Origin: Xanthomonas arboricola
Lineage (GTDB): Bacteria; Pseudomonadota; Gammaproteobacteria; Xanthomonadales; Xanthomonadaceae
Reading direction: 5' to 3'
Length of the DNA stretch: 64,000 bases
Assembly (NCBI RefSeq): GCF_003353015.1
Contig: NZ_QREM01000010.1
Span: 356,699-420,698 of the forward strand
In this document: positions 17,305 through 29,300 of the stretch, in pieces
How the letters are laid out: each line of letters starts with the position of its first letter
Numbering within the stretch: the stretch's first letter is position 1
The notes under the pieces: generated by a model
The model's database searches: none
Seen by the model: only the letters and a program-made list of their open reading frames with translations
Told to the model about the DNA's origin: nothing
Translations under genes and position numbers: made by a program

Positions 17305-18569
17305 GCCTGCAATCTCTCCGCGATCAGGGCCAATAGTTGGTCGGCCAGTTCGGTCTTGCTGCTGCTGGGGAAGGCGCGCTCGCCGCCCTGCCAGTAGGCG
17401 GTGGCGGCGTTGTTGTCGCTTTCGAAGCCACCGCCCTCGATCCCCACCTGGTTGGCGATGATCAGGTCCAGCCGCTTGGCGGCCAGCTTGCCACGTGCGT
17501 AGTGCTCCACGTCGTGCGTTTCGGCGGCAAAACCGACCACCAGCTTCAGCGCGCCGGTCTGCGCGGCGACCTCGGCCAGGATGTCCGGGGTGCGCACCAG
17601 TTCCAGGGTCAGCGTTTCGCCGGTCTTCTTGATCTTCTGCGCGACCACCCGCTTGGGGGTGTAGTCGGCCACCGCGGCGGCACCGATGTAGATGTCGGCC
17701 GGGAACGCGCCCAGCACCGCGTCGCGCATCTGCGCGGCCGAGCGTACGTCGATCCGCCGCACGCCGGCCGGGGTGGCCTGGTGCACCGGGCCGCTGACCA
17801 GCACCACCTCGGCGCCCTGGCTGGCGGCGGCGGCGGCCAGGGCATAGCCCATCTTGCCGCTGCTGCGGTTGCCCACGTAACGCACCGGGTCCAGGTCCTC
17901 GAAGGTGGGGCCGGCGCTGATCACGATGCGCAGGCCGTCCAGCTGCGCGCTGCTGGGCACGAATGCCGGGGCAACCGCTCCCTTGGAGGCGACCGGTGTG
18001 GCGCTGCCGGCAGCGTCGGCCAGGGCGGCGATGATCGCCGCCGGCTCGGCCAGCCGGCCGGGACCGGACTCGCCTTCGGCCAGCGGGCCATCGTCGGGGC
18101 CGACCACCGCCACGCCGCGTGCGCGCAGCGTGGCCACGTTCGCCTGGGTGGCCGAATGCAGCCACATGCGGTGGTTCATCGCCGGCGCCACGGTCAGCGG
18201 CGCGGCCGTGGCCAGGCACAGGGTGGTGACCAGATCGTCGGCCAGGCCATGCGCCAGACGCGCCAGCAGGTCGGCGGTGGCCGGGGCGACGATCACCCGA
18301 TCGGCCCAGCGCGCCAGTTCGATATGTCCCATCGCCTGCTCGGCGGCACTGTCCCACAGCGTGGTACGGGTGGGCTGCCCGGACAGCGCCTGGAAGCTGA
18401 GCGGGGTGACGAATTGCTGCGCGCCGCTGGTCATGGCGACCTGGACGAGTGCGCCGGCGTCGCGCAGGCGACGGACCAGTTCAAGCGATTTGTAAGCGGC
18501 AATGCCTCCGCCGACGCACAGCAGCAAGCGCTGTCCGTCCAGGGGGCGGGCCTGAGTGGAGCCGATCAC
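17301..18569 (-). CDS. coaBC: Bifunctional phosphopantothenoylcysteine decarboxylase/phosphopantothenate-cysteine ligase
   Basis: This 422-aa coenzyme A biosynthesis enzyme joins 4'-phosphopantothenate to cysteine with CTP (CoaB) and decarboxylates the product with FMN (CoaC). The N-terminal flavoprotein half shows [17 protein letters not shown] and the PAMNHRMW active-site loop. The CoaB half starts near residue 200 with [25 protein letters not shown] and contains the conserved Lys region ([20 protein letters not shown]). The start is GTG at 18569, which places the VGGGIAAYK motif normally. It is divergent from radC. Confidence 0.95.
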   Translation of the reverse strand: MIGSTQARPLDGQRLLLCVGGGIAAYKSLELVRRLRDAGALVQVAMTSGAQQFVTPLSFQALSGQPTRTTLWDSAAEQAMGHIELARWADRVIVAPATADLLARLAHGLADDLVTTLCLATAAPLTVAPAMNHRMWLHSATQANVATLRARGVAVVGPDDGPLAEGESGPGRLAEPAAIIAALADAAGSATPVASKGAVAPAFVPSSAQLDGLRIVISAGPTFEDLDPVRYVGNRSSGKMGYALAAAAASQGAEVVLVSGPVHQATPAGVRRIDVRSAAQMRDAVLGAFPADIYIGAAAVADYTPKRVVAQKIKKTGETLTLELVRTPDILAEVAAQTGALKLVVGFAAETHDVEHYARGKLAAKRLDLIIANQVGIEGGGFESDNNAATAYWQGGERAFPSSSKTELADQLLALIAERLQA

Positions 18570-18665
18570 GTCGGAGTCGTCCTACGGTTACAAGGACAAC
18601 TAGATTAGCCGATGCCCCCGTCCGGCCTGATAGGCGTGAGCGATGAGCACCGGCAATCTCGCCAT

Positions 18666-19343
18666 ATGCACATTCACGACTGGCCCACCCACGAACGCCC
18701 GCGCGAGAAACTTCTGGCGCGCGGGGCGACCGCCCTGTCCGATGCCGAGCTGCTGGCGATCTTTGTCGGCTCCGGCCTGCGCGGCCAGGACGCCGTGCAG
18801 ACCGGGCGCGAGCTGCTGCTGCGCCATGGCCCGCTGCGCGTGCTGCTGGACCACACCGCGCCCGCACTGGCGCGCCTGCCCGGCCTGGGTCCGGCCTCGG
18901 CCTGCAAGCTCAGTGCGGCGCTGGAACTGGCGAACCGCCACCTGCTGAGCGCGCTGGAGCGCGGCGATGCGCTCAGCGACCCGCCCAGCGCCGGCCGCTA
19001 CTTTTCGCAACGGCTGCGTCCGCGCCCCTATGAGGTGTTCGCGGTGCTGTACCTGGACACCCGCCATCACGCCATCGCCTTCGAGGAAGTGTTCACCGGC
19101 ACCATCGACGGGGCCGACATCCATCCACGCGAAGTGGTGCGGCGGGCGCTACTGCACAACGCCGCGGCGGTGATCGTCGGGCACAACCACCCGTCCGGCA
19201 ATCCGGAACCGTCCGAGGCCGACCGCGCGGTCACCCGGCGCCTGCTGGATGCACTGGAGCTGGTGGATGTCCGCCTGCTGGACCACTTCGTGATCGGCGA
19301 CGGCCGGCCGGTATCGCTGGCCGAGCGCGGCTGGCTGGGATGA
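18666..19343 (+). CDS. radC: RadC family JAB/MPN-domain protein
   Basis: This 225-aa protein has an N-terminal helix-hairpin-helix-like region ([16 protein letters not shown]) and a C-terminal JAMM metalloprotease-like domain with the full metal motif [15 protein letters not shown]. RadC was named for a DNA-repair phenotype later attributed to another locus; its activity is unsettled. The ATG at 18666 begins [17 protein letters not shown], the conserved family start; the earlier in-frame ATG at 18612 gives unconserved residues. The gene lies 97 bp from divergent coaBC. Confidence 0.93.
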   Translation: MHIHDWPTHERPREKLLARGATALSDAELLAIFVGSGLRGQDAVQTGRELLLRHGPLRVLLDHTAPALARLPGLGPASACKLSAALELANRHLLSALERGDALSDPPSAGRYFSQRLRPRPYEVFAVLYLDTRHHAIAFEEVFTGTIDGADIHPREVVRRALLHNAAAVIVGHNHPSGNPEPSEADRAVTRRLLDALELVDVRLLDHFVIGDGRPVSLAERGWLG

Positions 19344-19429
19344 CAAGGCGACGCTGAGCTGAACCGTCGGCCGGACCCCGGGGCGCGCGGTCGGGTAAAA
19401 TCGCTGGTTTCGTTCCAAGCAGATCCCAC

Positions 19430-21118
19430 GTGAAAGCCCTACTCCGCGCACTGATCGGCCAAGGCATCGAAGCCTTGCGCGCCAATGGCACCCTGCCCGC
19501 CGACACCCTGCCGCCGGATTTTGTGGTCGAGCGGCCCAAGACGCGCGAGCACGGCGACTTCGCCACCAATGCCGCGATGCTGCTGGCCAAGGCCGCGCGC
19601 AGCAATCCGCGTGCGCTGGCCCAGGCACTGGTCGCCGCCTTGCCGGCCAGCGACGACGTGGCCAAGGTCGAGATCGCCGGACCGGGCTTCATCAATTTCC
19701 ATCTCGCCCCCACCGCCTACCAGCGCGAAGTGGCGCACGTGCTCAAGCAGGGCCACGACTACGGGCGCGGGCTGGCCGGCAACGGCCGCTCGGTGGGCGT
19801 GGAATACGTCTCGGCCAACCCGACCGGCCCGCTGCACGTGGGCCATGGCCGCGCGGCGGCGATCGGCGACAGCCTGGCGCGCGTGCTCGATGCCAACGGC
19901 TGGAACGTCAAGCGCGAGTTCTACTACAACGATGCCGGCGTGCAGATCGAGAACCTGGCCCTGTCGGTGCAGGCGCGCGCGCAAGGGCTCACCCCCGACA
20001 GCGACGGCTGGCCGGAGAACGGCTACCGCGGCGACTACATCGCCGATGTGGCCAACGCCTACCTGGCCGGCGACACCGTCGACCTGGAAGGCCATCTGGT
20101 CACCGGCGGCAAGGATCCTGCCGACTTCGACGCGATCCGCCGTTTCGCCGTGGCCTACCTGCGCAACGAGCAGAACCACGACCTGGCCGCGTTCCGCGTC
20201 GATTTCGACATCTATTTCCTGGAAAGCTCGCTGTACAAGGACGGCAAGGTCGAAGAGGCGGTGCAGAAGCTGGTCGCCTCCGGCCATACCTACGAGGAAG
20301 GCGGCGCGTTGTGGTTGAAGTCCACCGACTTCGGCGACGACAAGGACCGGGTGATGCGCAAGTCCGACGGCACCTACACCTACTTCGTGCCGGACGTGGC
20401 CTACCACCTGACCAAGTGGCAGCGCGGCTACGAGCGCGCGATCACCGAACTGGGGGCGGACCACCACGGCTCGCTGACGCGCGTGCGCGCCGGCCTGCAG
20501 GCGCTGGAACTGGGCATCCCGCAAGGCTGGCCGGAGTACGTGCTGCACCAGATGGTCACGGTGATGCGCGGCGGCGAGGAAGTGAAACTGTCCAAGCGTG
20601 CCGGCAGCTACGTCACCCTGCGCGACCTGATCGAGGAAACCAGCGCCGATGCGGTGCGCTGGTTCCTGATCGCGCGCAAGCCCGACTCGCAGCTCACCTT
20701 CGACATCGACCTGGCCCGCCAGCAGAGCAACGACAACCCGGTGTTCTACGTGCAGTACGCGCATGCGCGCGTGTGCAGCGTGCTGCGGCAGGCACAGGAA
20801 AAAGGCTACAAGTACGAGCAGGCGCATGGACTGGCCGAGCTGGCGCGCCTGGACGACGAGCACTCGCTCAACGTCATGGTCGAGCTGTCGCGCTATGCCG
20901 AGGTGGTGGAAATCGCCGGCCAGGCGCTGGAGCCATACCAGATCGCGCAATACCTGCGTGAATTGGCGCACGCCTTCCACACGTGGTATCACAACACCAA
21001 ACTGCTGGTGGACGATGCCGCAGAGCGCGACGCCAAGCTCACCCTCGCCGTCGCCACGCAACAGGTGCTCGCCAACGGCCTGGAACTGCTTGGCGTCAGC
21101 GCCCCGGAAAAGATGTAA
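19430..21118 (+). CDS. argS: Arginyl-tRNA synthetase
   Basis: This class I synthetase of 562 aa charges tRNA-Arg. The HIGH motif is HVGH (residues 136-139, in [13 protein letters not shown]), and the KMSKS-equivalent is LSKRAGSY. The N-terminal Add1 domain and C-terminal DALR anticodon-binding domain are present, ending in [13 protein letters not shown]. The start is GTG within CCCACGTGAAAG; no other start preserves the family N-terminus. A TAAAAT -10-like hexamer is at 19395-19400. Confidence 0.97.
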   Translation: MKALLRALIGQGIEALRANGTLPADTLPPDFVVERPKTREHGDFATNAAMLLAKAARSNPRALAQALVAALPASDDVAKVEIAGPGFINFHLAPTAYQREVAHVLKQGHDYGRGLAGNGRSVGVEYVSANPTGPLHVGHGRAAAIGDSLARVLDANGWNVKREFYYNDAGVQIENLALSVQARAQGLTPDSDGWPENGYRGDYIADVANAYLAGDTVDLEGHLVTGGKDPADFDAIRRFAVAYLRNEQNHDLAAFRVDFDIYFLESSLYKDGKVEEAVQKLVASGHTYEEGGALWLKSTDFGDDKDRVMRKSDGTYTYFVPDVAYHLTKWQRGYERAITELGADHHGSLTRVRAGLQALELGIPQGWPEYVLHQMVTVMRGGEEVKLSKRAGSYVTLRDLIEETSADAVRWFLIARKPDSQLTFDIDLARQQSNDNPVFYVQYAHARVCSVLRQAQEKGYKYEQAHGLAELARLDDEHSLNVMVELSRYAEVVEIAGQALEPYQIAQYLRELAHAFHTWYHNTKLLVDDAAERDAKLTLAVATQQVLANGLELLGVSAPEKM

Positions 21119-21164
21119 GCACAGGCCGCATGGCCTGCAATGACGTGATTCGGAGAAGTGGTAG

Positions 21165-22052
21165 ATGGCAGCACGACGCGGTAAGAGTCAGGCACGACGC
21201 AACACCAGCAATGGCACCCCCGGTTGGGTGTGGTTGGTGGCGGGCGCTGCGATTGCGGCAGTGATCTTTCTGGCCGCGCCCAACCTGTTCAAGAAGGACG
21301 GCGACGGCTTCCTGCGCGTGGGCCCGCGCGCCAACCCCGACGCGCAGCCCGAGCCGGTGGCCGATACCGACACCGATACGCCGGCCGAACTCCCCAAGCC
21401 CAGCGCGCAACCGCCCAAGCCGCCGGCCAAGCCGGGCGATGCGCAGACCCAGTACGACTTCTACACCTTGCTGCCCGGCAAGGAAGTGCAGATGTCCGAT
21501 GCCGAACTGGCGGCCAGTGCGCGCGCCGAAGAAGCCGCACGTGCGCGTGCGGCCCTGGAAGGCAAGCCGGTCGCGCCGGCACCGGGTGCGAGCGTGGCGG
21601 CCGCCACGCCGGCCACCAGCGCGCCGGTGCCGTTGAACGAAACGGCGGCCGGTGCGCCGAAGCCATTGGCGGAGACCGCCCCGGCACGCCCGTCCGCCAC
21701 GCCGGCGCCGGCGCCGGCCAGTACTGCGGCACTGAGCACGCCTGCCGCAACCGCTGCGCCGAAGCCGGCTGCGGCAGCGGCAACTGCCACCCCGGCCGCC
21801 CCCGCTGCGGTGACAGACAACACCCGCTACATCCTGCAGGCCGGTTCGTTCGGCGCCTCCGGCGATGCCGAATCGACCAAGGCCAAGCTGGCGATGATGG
21901 GCCTGGCCGCACGCGTGGAGTCGGCCGACATCAGCGGCAAGACCGTTTACCGCGTGCGCATGGGGCCGTATGGCAGCGCCGGCGAACTGGCCGAAGCCAA
22001 GCAGAAGCTGACCGGTAGCGGCTTGCCCGCCATTGCGATCAAGGCGCAGTAG
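21165..22052 (+). CDS. SPOR-domain membrane protein (FtsN-like)
   Basis: This 295-aa bitopic protein has a basic cytosolic N-terminus (MAARRGKSQARRN), one TM helix (WVWLVAGAAIAAVIFLAAP, about 19-38), a long Pro/Ala-rich periplasmic linker (about 60-215) and a C-terminal SPOR domain (YILQAGSFGASGDAESTKAK onward). SPOR domains bind denuded septal glycan, so a role at the division site is inferred. Many such proteins follow argS and are annotated FtsN-like. It is followed within 6 bp by another small envelope gene. Confidence 0.88.
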   Translation: MAARRGKSQARRNTSNGTPGWVWLVAGAAIAAVIFLAAPNLFKKDGDGFLRVGPRANPDAQPEPVADTDTDTPAELPKPSAQPPKPPAKPGDAQTQYDFYTLLPGKEVQMSDAELAASARAEEAARARAALEGKPVAPAPGASVAAATPATSAPVPLNETAAGAPKPLAETAPARPSATPAPAPASTAALSTPAATAAPKPAAAAATATPAAPAAVTDNTRYILQAGSFGASGDAESTKAKLAMMGLAARVESADISGKTVYRVRMGPYGSAGELAEAKQKLTGSGLPAIAIKAQ

Positions 22053-22057
22053 CCGCA

Positions 22058-22606
22058 GTGCTGCAGCGCGTTGCCGGCCTGTGGTTGTGCTGGGGACTGA
22101 TCGGCGCGGCGCACGCCACCGAGCAGATTCCAGACCGCATCCGGATCGACGGACAGGACGCGGCGCTGCTGGCCGAGCCCCTGTCGCCGGTGCTGGACGA
22201 CCAGGCCACCTGGCAACGTTTCGTGCCGCATGCGCGGCAGGCGCTGGGCGGTTGCAGTGCCAACTGGCGCGGCTATCGGGCCGATTGGCGCGTGGAAAAC
22301 GCGCAGCTGCTGCTGGACCGCGTCGTCATCGGTGCCTGTGCCACCGCACCGCCGGCATTGCCCCTGGATGTGCTGTTTCCCGGACGAACCGCCCCGGTCG
22401 CCGCGGACTGGATCGATGGCGAGCTGGTGATTGCTTTGCCAACCGCTGCGAGCGCCGCCGACACCGCGCCCACCGCCGCAGAGACGCCGTACCTGCTCCT
22501 GCAGGTGCAACACGGCCGCGTGGTGACGCGCGAACCGCTCAGTGAGGCCAGCCTGCGCGCGCGTCGCGCCCAGGCCAACGCGCCCGGCCCCGCCACGTCC
22601 CCCTGA
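22058..22606 (+). CDS. Predicted exported protein of unknown function
   Basis: This 182-aa protein starts with GTG 6 nt after the SPOR gene stop, so it is probably co-transcribed. Residues 1-20 (LQRVAGLWLCWGLIGAAHA) look like a signal peptide with an AHA-type cleavage site. The mature part has two Cys (SANWRG region and GACATAP) that could form a disulfide, and an Ala/Pro-rich tail. I do not recognise a domain. Confidence 0.65.
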   Translation: MLQRVAGLWLCWGLIGAAHATEQIPDRIRIDGQDAALLAEPLSPVLDDQATWQRFVPHARQALGGCSANWRGYRADWRVENAQLLLDRVVIGACATAPPALPLDVLFPGRTAPVAADWIDGELVIALPTAASAADTAPTAAETPYLLLQVQHGRVVTREPLSEASLRARRAQANAPGPATSP

Positions 22607-22619
22607 TCCCCTTGCCTGA

Positions 22620-23402
<783 letters not shown>

Positions 23403-23566
23403 CGGTGGCCTGCACCGCCGATGCGCCGATCGCGCCGCGATCCGATGGTGGGCTGGTCGGCGCGTGAGCAGATTGCGCAGCATCAAGCTCGGTGCGGCGC
23501 TGCAACCGGCGCACCGCCAGGGATGACGACAACGCCGCGCATTGCGCGGCGTTTTGCTCTGCCCGG

Positions 23567-24694
23567 TCAGCCGCGATCGGCGGCAGCCAACGGCTGCGCG
23601 CCTGGCCGCAGCATCTTGTCGCGCAGTTGCAGGAACGGGCGCTCCACCGCGTAGTGCAACAGCGCGCCACCCAGCACCGCCACCAGGCCATACACCGCAA
23701 ATGCCAGCACGCCGCGCCCCTCCAAGGCCGGGCCGAACCAGCCCTGGGTGAGATGGAACACGGCCTTGTGGGTCAGATACAGGCTGTAGGAAATGGCCGC
23801 CAGCCACGCCGCGCCCGGCACGCGCAGGCCGCCAAGCACACCGCGGGTGGCGGTGCCGGCGAGCACCAGCAAGGCCAGTCCCAGCGACAGCACCGGCCAA
23901 CCCAGCGCATTGCCGACCAGGCCGGTACGCTCGCGAAACAGCCACAGTGCCAGCGCCAGGATTGCCACGCCTGCACACAGCACGGCGTTGCCGCGCTGCT
24001 GCAGCCGTTGCCACAGCATGGGGCGGAAGACCTTGAGCACCGCCAGCACGACACCGGCCAGCAGACCGTCCAGACGGTTCCAGGTCGGGTAATAGAGGTC
24101 TTCGATGAACCAGTTGCGCTGCAGGCCGGCGCCGGCACTGTCCAGGGCGGTGTTGTGCCACCAGATGCCGGCGCGCAGCGCGATGCCTGCGACCACCACC
24201 AGCACGCAGAGCACGACGAACCCCGCGGCCGACGGCCGCCGCATCGACAGCGTCGCCAGCAACGGAAACACCAGATAGAAATGTTCTTCCACGCACAGCG
24301 ACCAGGCGTGCGAGAACGCGGCATCACGGCCGTAGTCGACCAACAGGTTCAGGGTGAAGCTGACGAACATCCACCACGGCGCCAACCCGGGCGCCTCGCG
24401 GAACTGCGGCCACGCCAAGTAGATCGCCAGCACCACCAAGAACGCCGGCAGGATGCGGAACGCGCGGCGCAGGTAGAAATCCCTGAAGTCCAGGCGCTAC
24501 CCGCGTGCCAGCGGCCGCAGCACCTGCGTGCCGATCAGGAAGCCGCTCAGCACGAAGAACAGGTCCACGCCCATCCAGCCGTAGCGCGACAACCACGCCC
24601 AGTCCGGCCCCAGGCCGCCGACCACGAAGGAATGGAACAGCATCACCCAGACGATGGCGATGCCACGCAGCAGATCGAGAGCGGGATAGCGCAT
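23567..24694 (-). pseudogene. Acyltransferase-3 (OafA-like) membrane protein interrupted by an in-frame TAG
   Basis: The reading frame begins MRYPALDLLRGIAIVWVMLF, the acyltransferase-3 start with the conserved His that follows (LFHSF), and runs to RPLARG. It then meets TAG at 24497-24499. The same frame continues without a shift (RLDFRDFYLRRAFRILPAF) through about ten hydrophobic helices to 23567. Related proteins often have Gln or similar there, so CAG to TAG is the simplest cause. Full length would be 375 aa. The intact family O-acetylates or O-acylates glycans and lipids. It lies downstream of the glycosyltransferase/NRPS pair on the same strand. Confidence 0.85.
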
Positions 24695-24990
24695 GCGGAC
24701 GCTGCAGGGGCGAGGAAGCCCGATTGTGCCGCATCCCGTCGCTGCGGCGATGCCGGCAGCGGCGTTGGCCGCGCTCGCCGGCTCGTGCCGGCAACGCAGA
24801 CGGGTTCTCGACGCCTGCCAGCAGTGCAGCGCGTATTGCCGTCGACCGGCTGGCGGCGACAGCAACACGCCAAGCATTCCACCGGTGCCGCACCCGGAGA
24901 CCTTCGGTACCGCCAGCCGCATTACCGCCGCCAAACCGCTGTCGATGCTGTGGCTTCCCAAAGGCGTCATCGATCACGCGACGGCCTGGG

Positions 24991-26328
24991 TCAAGCGACA
25001 GCCTGCTGCTCGAGGCGCACTCCCTGCGCCAGCGTCACCGCCGGCTCCAGCAATCCCCAGGCTTCCAGCTGCTCCACCGCCCGGCTGATTCCGTCCTCCT
25101 CACCGATGCGCTGCCCCAGCGCGCGTGCCGCCGCGCGCATGCCCGGCGCGCTGGCCTGGCCGATGGCATCGGCCAGGGTCTCCGGCTGCAATCCGGCCCG
25201 TGCCAGCGCCGGCGGCGCGACGCCGCGTTGGGCCAGGCAATGCGCCCAGAACGGCTGGTCGTAGCCAAACGGCAGCACCACCGACGGAATCCCCGCCGCC
25301 AGCGCCGCACCGGTGGTGCCGGCACCACCGTGATGCACCGCCACCGCCACCCGCGGGAACAGCCAATCGTGCGGTGCCTGCTCCAGATGAAAAAAGCGCC
25401 CTGCGTCGTCGGCAGCGTCGTCCCCGGCCGCCAGCCCGCCCCAGCCGCTGGCCAGCAGCGCGCGTTGACCGGTCAGACGCACTGCCGCCTTGACGGTGGC
25501 GGTGAGCTGCGCGGCATCGCTGCTGATCATGCTGCCGAAACCGATATACAGCGGCGGCGGGCCGGCCTGCAGAAACGCCTGCAGCGCGGCCGGTGGCTGC
25601 CACTGCGGCTGCGGCAACGGCCAGAAACCGCTGACCTGGGCGCTGGCCGGCCAGTCCGGCGGACGTGGGCACAGATGCGCGCTGTAGCCGTACAGCACGC
25701 GCAGCCCGCTGCGATCGGGACCGCCCCACGGATACGCCGGCAACCCCAATGCCGGTCGCACGATATCGTTGAGCACCGGCCGCATCAGCTGCCATCCGGC
25801 AAAGCGCACCACCTGCTGCAGCGCCACGCTGACCAACCCGGGCAAACGCACATGCGGCATCACCATCAGCGGCAGGTGGCGCGAAGCGGTGAGCGGCTGC
25901 AGCTGCGTGAACACCACCGGCAGCCCATACGCCTGACCCAGGCTGTGCGCCAGGAAACTCGCACTGCCCACGCCGAGGACCAAGCCGGCCTCGGCACAGG
26001 CCGCGCGACCCTGCGCGGCCCAGTCGGGCGCCCACTCCAGCAATTGCGCGCGCAAGGTGCCCCAGATGCCGCGCCAGCCACCGCGCATCTCGGCGACATC
26101 GGGATGGTCCTGCAGCAGTTTCTGGTGGTCGCCGCTGAGCGGGAAGAACTCCAGCCCGTTGGCGCGGATCAGCGCTTCGAAGTTGGCGCTGGTCAGCACC
26201 CGCACCGGGTAACCGCGCTGCTGCAAGCCACGGCCCAGCGCGATGATCGGGCGCACATCGCCATGCGTGCCCAGGGTGGCGATCAGCACCGGCCGCGGGC
26301 GCCGCGCGTTGAAGGAAGACTCAGGCAT
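24991..26328 (-). CDS. UGT/RhlB-type (MGT family) glycosyltransferase
   Basis: This 445-aa GT-B enzyme begins with RPRPVLIATLGTHGDVRPII, typical of GT1/GT28 lipid and natural-product glycosyltransferases. Its C-terminal donor site is HHGGAGTTGAALAAGIPSVV followed by LPFGYDQPFWA, the UGT signature. Relatives include rhamnosyltransferase RhlB and sterol or macrolide glucosyltransferases. The ATG at 26328 overlaps the NRPS stop in ATGCCTGA (8 nt), so the two are translationally coupled, which implies it modifies the NRPS product. Sugar donor and acceptor are unknown. Confidence 0.88.
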   Translation of the reverse strand: MPESSFNARRPRPVLIATLGTHGDVRPIIALGRGLQQRGYPVRVLTSANFEALIRANGLEFFPLSGDHQKLLQDHPDVAEMRGGWRGIWGTLRAQLLEWAPDWAAQGRAACAEAGLVLGVGSASFLAHSLGQAYGLPVVFTQLQPLTASRHLPLMVMPHVRLPGLVSVALQQVVRFAGWQLMRPVLNDIVRPALGLPAYPWGGPDRSGLRVLYGYSAHLCPRPPDWPASAQVSGFWPLPQPQWQPPAALQAFLQAGPPPLYIGFGSMISSDAAQLTATVKAAVRLTGQRALLASGWGGLAAGDDAADDAGRFFHLEQAPHDWLFPRVAVAVHHGGAGTTGAALAAGIPSVVLPFGYDQPFWAHCLAQRGVAPPALARAGLQPETLADAIGQASAPGMRAAARALGQRIGEEDGISRAVEQLEAWGLLEPAVTLAQGVRLEQQAVA

Positions 26329-29300
26329 ATTCGGCCACCCCGTCGCTGGCGGTGGCGATGCTGCCGTCGCGTTGTGTGGCCTTCGCATTCGCCGTGGCTG
26401 CGTGCAGCAGTGCGCCGAGCGTGGCCGAATGCGTGGACGACAGCATCGAATGGTGGTCGCTGTCCAATGCGTGCAGGTGCAGGTTGCGCACGTACGGGCG
26501 CCAGGCCTGCGGCCGGTAATCCACCCACAGCGTATCGTCGCCGCCGGCGCTCATGCGCACGCTGGCTTCGACGAACAGCACATCCTGGTCCAGCGGCCTG
26601 GGGCGATGGCGCCGCGCCAGCTGCAGGTGGTGCTGGGTCAGGCCCCCCATGTCGTCCAGTAACGTGGGACGCTGTTCGAGCAGCTGGCGCACCGCGGGCA
26701 GCGCGTTCAACCCGTAGTGATCGCACAGCAGGCTGGCCAGTTCGGTCACCGTGGTCGGCATCGGCTGGTCGGGTGCCAGGTGCAGGCCCAGCGCATGCAC
26801 CGAGGCACGCACGTTTTCCGATTCCGGCAGCGACGCGGCCTGCTCCAGGTGCGGGTAGCTGTCGAGCATCGCCAGCAGTTCGACTTCTTCGCCCAGCGCA
26901 TGCAGTTCGGCGGTGATGGCATGGGCGATCAAGCCGCCCAGCGACCAGCCAATCAACCGGTACGGCCCCTGCGGCTGCACCGTGCGCAGCCGCGCCAGAT
27001 AGTCGCGCGCGATCGCCTCGATGCTTTCCGGGCGATGCTGCGGGTCGCTCAAGCCCGGCGACTGCAGGGCATATACCGGCCACTGCGGATCGAGCTGGCC
27101 GAGCAAGGTGAGATACGACCAGCCCAGACCGACCACCGGGTGGATGCAGAACAGCGGCGTCGTGCCCGGGCTGCCGGCACGCAGCGGCAACAGCACGCCG
27201 AGCGGGTCGTTGGGGATCTGCGCCTTGCGCGTGATCACCTCGGCCAGGCCGGCAATGGTCGGCGCATGGAACAGGCTGCCCAACGGCAGCTCGACACCGA
27301 ACGCCTGCGGGAAACGTGCGGCCATTTCCGCCGCGCGCAGCGAGTCGCCACCGAGCTCGAAGAAGTTGTCTTCCACTCCCACCACTGCAATGCCCAGCAC
27401 GTCCTGCAGCATCGCCGCCAGCTGGTGTTCGAGCGCATTGCGCGGCGCCACATGCGCGCGCTGTGGCAACGCACCCGGCGACGGCAAGGCGCGGCGATCC
27501 AGCTTGCCATTGGGTGTCAGCGGCAGTGCCTGCAACGGCATCCACAAGGTGGGAATCATCGACGCCGGCAGGCGCTGCTGCAGATGCGCACGCAACAGCT
27601 CGGCCGATGGCGTTGCGCCCTGCTTGCCCACCACATAGGCCAGCAGCTGCAGCGCAGCGTGGTCGCCATCGCGATGACCGACCACTACCACCTGCGCCAC
27701 CTGCGGATGCAGCAGCAAGGCGTTTTCGATTTCGGCCGGCTCCACGCGATGGCCACGGATCTTCAGTTGCGCGTCTGCGCGTCCGATGAATTCCAGCATG
27801 CCGTCGCGGCGCTGACGCACGCGGTCGCCGGTGCGGTACATGTTGCTGCCGTCGTCGGCGAACGGGTCGCGCACAAAGCGCTCGCTGGTCAGCTGGCGCT
27901 TGCCGCGATAGCCCTTGGCCACGCCCGCACCGCCGATGTACAACTCGCCGATCGCGCCGGTCGGCAGCGGTTGCCGCTGCGCATCCAGCACATAGACACG
28001 CGTATTGAGCAGCGGCCGGCCGATCGGCGGAGCGGCGGCGTCGGTCAGCTGCAACGGCATGATGGTCGACCAGATCGTGGTTTCAGTCGGCCCATACAAC
28101 TGGGTCAGGCGCCCGACCCGGCTCAGCAACTGGGTGGCCAGTTCCGGCACCAGGGCTTCACCGCCGACCAGGGCGTGGATACGGTCCAGCGCCAGATCCT
28201 GGTTGGCCAGCAGGATGCGCCACAGCGACGGGGTGGCCTGCACCACGCTGATCTGTTCCTGCGCGATCAGCCGCGACAGGCTGCGCGGATCGTGGGTGAT
28301 GCCGGCCGCTGCGACGACCACGCGCGCGCCCACCAGCAACGGCAGATACAACTCCAGCCCGGCGATATCGAAGGTGATGGTGGTGACCGCCAGCACGCGG
28401 TCGCGCGGACGCAACGCAAGCTCATGCGCCATCGCATGCAGGAAATTGAACAGGTTGCGATGGCTGATTTCCACGCCCTTGGGCGCGCCGGTCGAACCGG
28501 AGGTGTACAGCAGGTAGGCGGTTCCGTCCGGCGTGGCCAGCGGCGCGATCGCCGCCGGCAACACCGCCGGGCGCGGATCCAGCCAGACCATGCCACCGAG
28601 CAGATAGCGCTCGCACAACGCCGGCTCGCAGACCAGTGCGATGGCGCCGGAATCATCGAGCATCTGCCGGTTGCGTGCGGCCGGGCTTTCCGGATCCAGC
28701 GGCAGATACGCCGCCCCGCTCCACATCACCGCCAGCAGGGCCACCAACAAGTGCTCGCTGCGCGGCAACGCGATGGCCACCACATCGCCGGGGCGGACGC
28801 CATCGGCCACCCATTGCGCGGCGATGCGCGAGGCCAGCTCGCACAGCGTGACGTAGTCCAGGCTGCGGTTGTCGTACTGCACCACCACTGCCGCCGGCAT
28901 CAGCTCGGCACGCTGCAGCATGCCGTGCAGCAGCGTGGCCGGTTCCGGCAGCGCTGCGGCGGTGGCGTTCCAGGTCTGCAACAGCCGGCGGCGTTCCGCA
29001 TCGCCCAGCACATCGATCCGGCCCAGCGCGCATGCCGGGTCGGCCAGTACCGCATCGGCCAGATGGGTCAGGCGGCGGCAATGGTCGGCCAGTTCGTCGC
29101 TGTCGTACAACGCCGGATTGGCATCCAGATCGAAGCGCAACGCGGCACCGTCGCCGCGCTCGTAGCAGAAGATGGTCAGATCGTCGGCCGGGCCGTTGGA
29201 GAGGTTATGCGGCATCGCATGGGCCTGGCCAAAGCGCAGTGCGTAGTCGAAGGCTTCGATGTTCACTGCCAGGCGTGCGAACTTCTGATCGATCCCGAAC

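Noticed and set aside
19427-19435. CACGTGAAA resembling half of a parS site
   Set aside because: It contains the GTG start codon of argS and the left half (TCC) does not match the parS consensus.
19439-21061. A 540-codon frame opposite argS
   Set aside because: Antisense shadow with no recognised motif; argS is certain.
23567-24970. The acyltransferase region as two separate genes
   Set aside because: The second part lacks a start with a ribosome-binding site at the break, and the frame is continuous except for one TAG, so a nonsense mutation is simpler.
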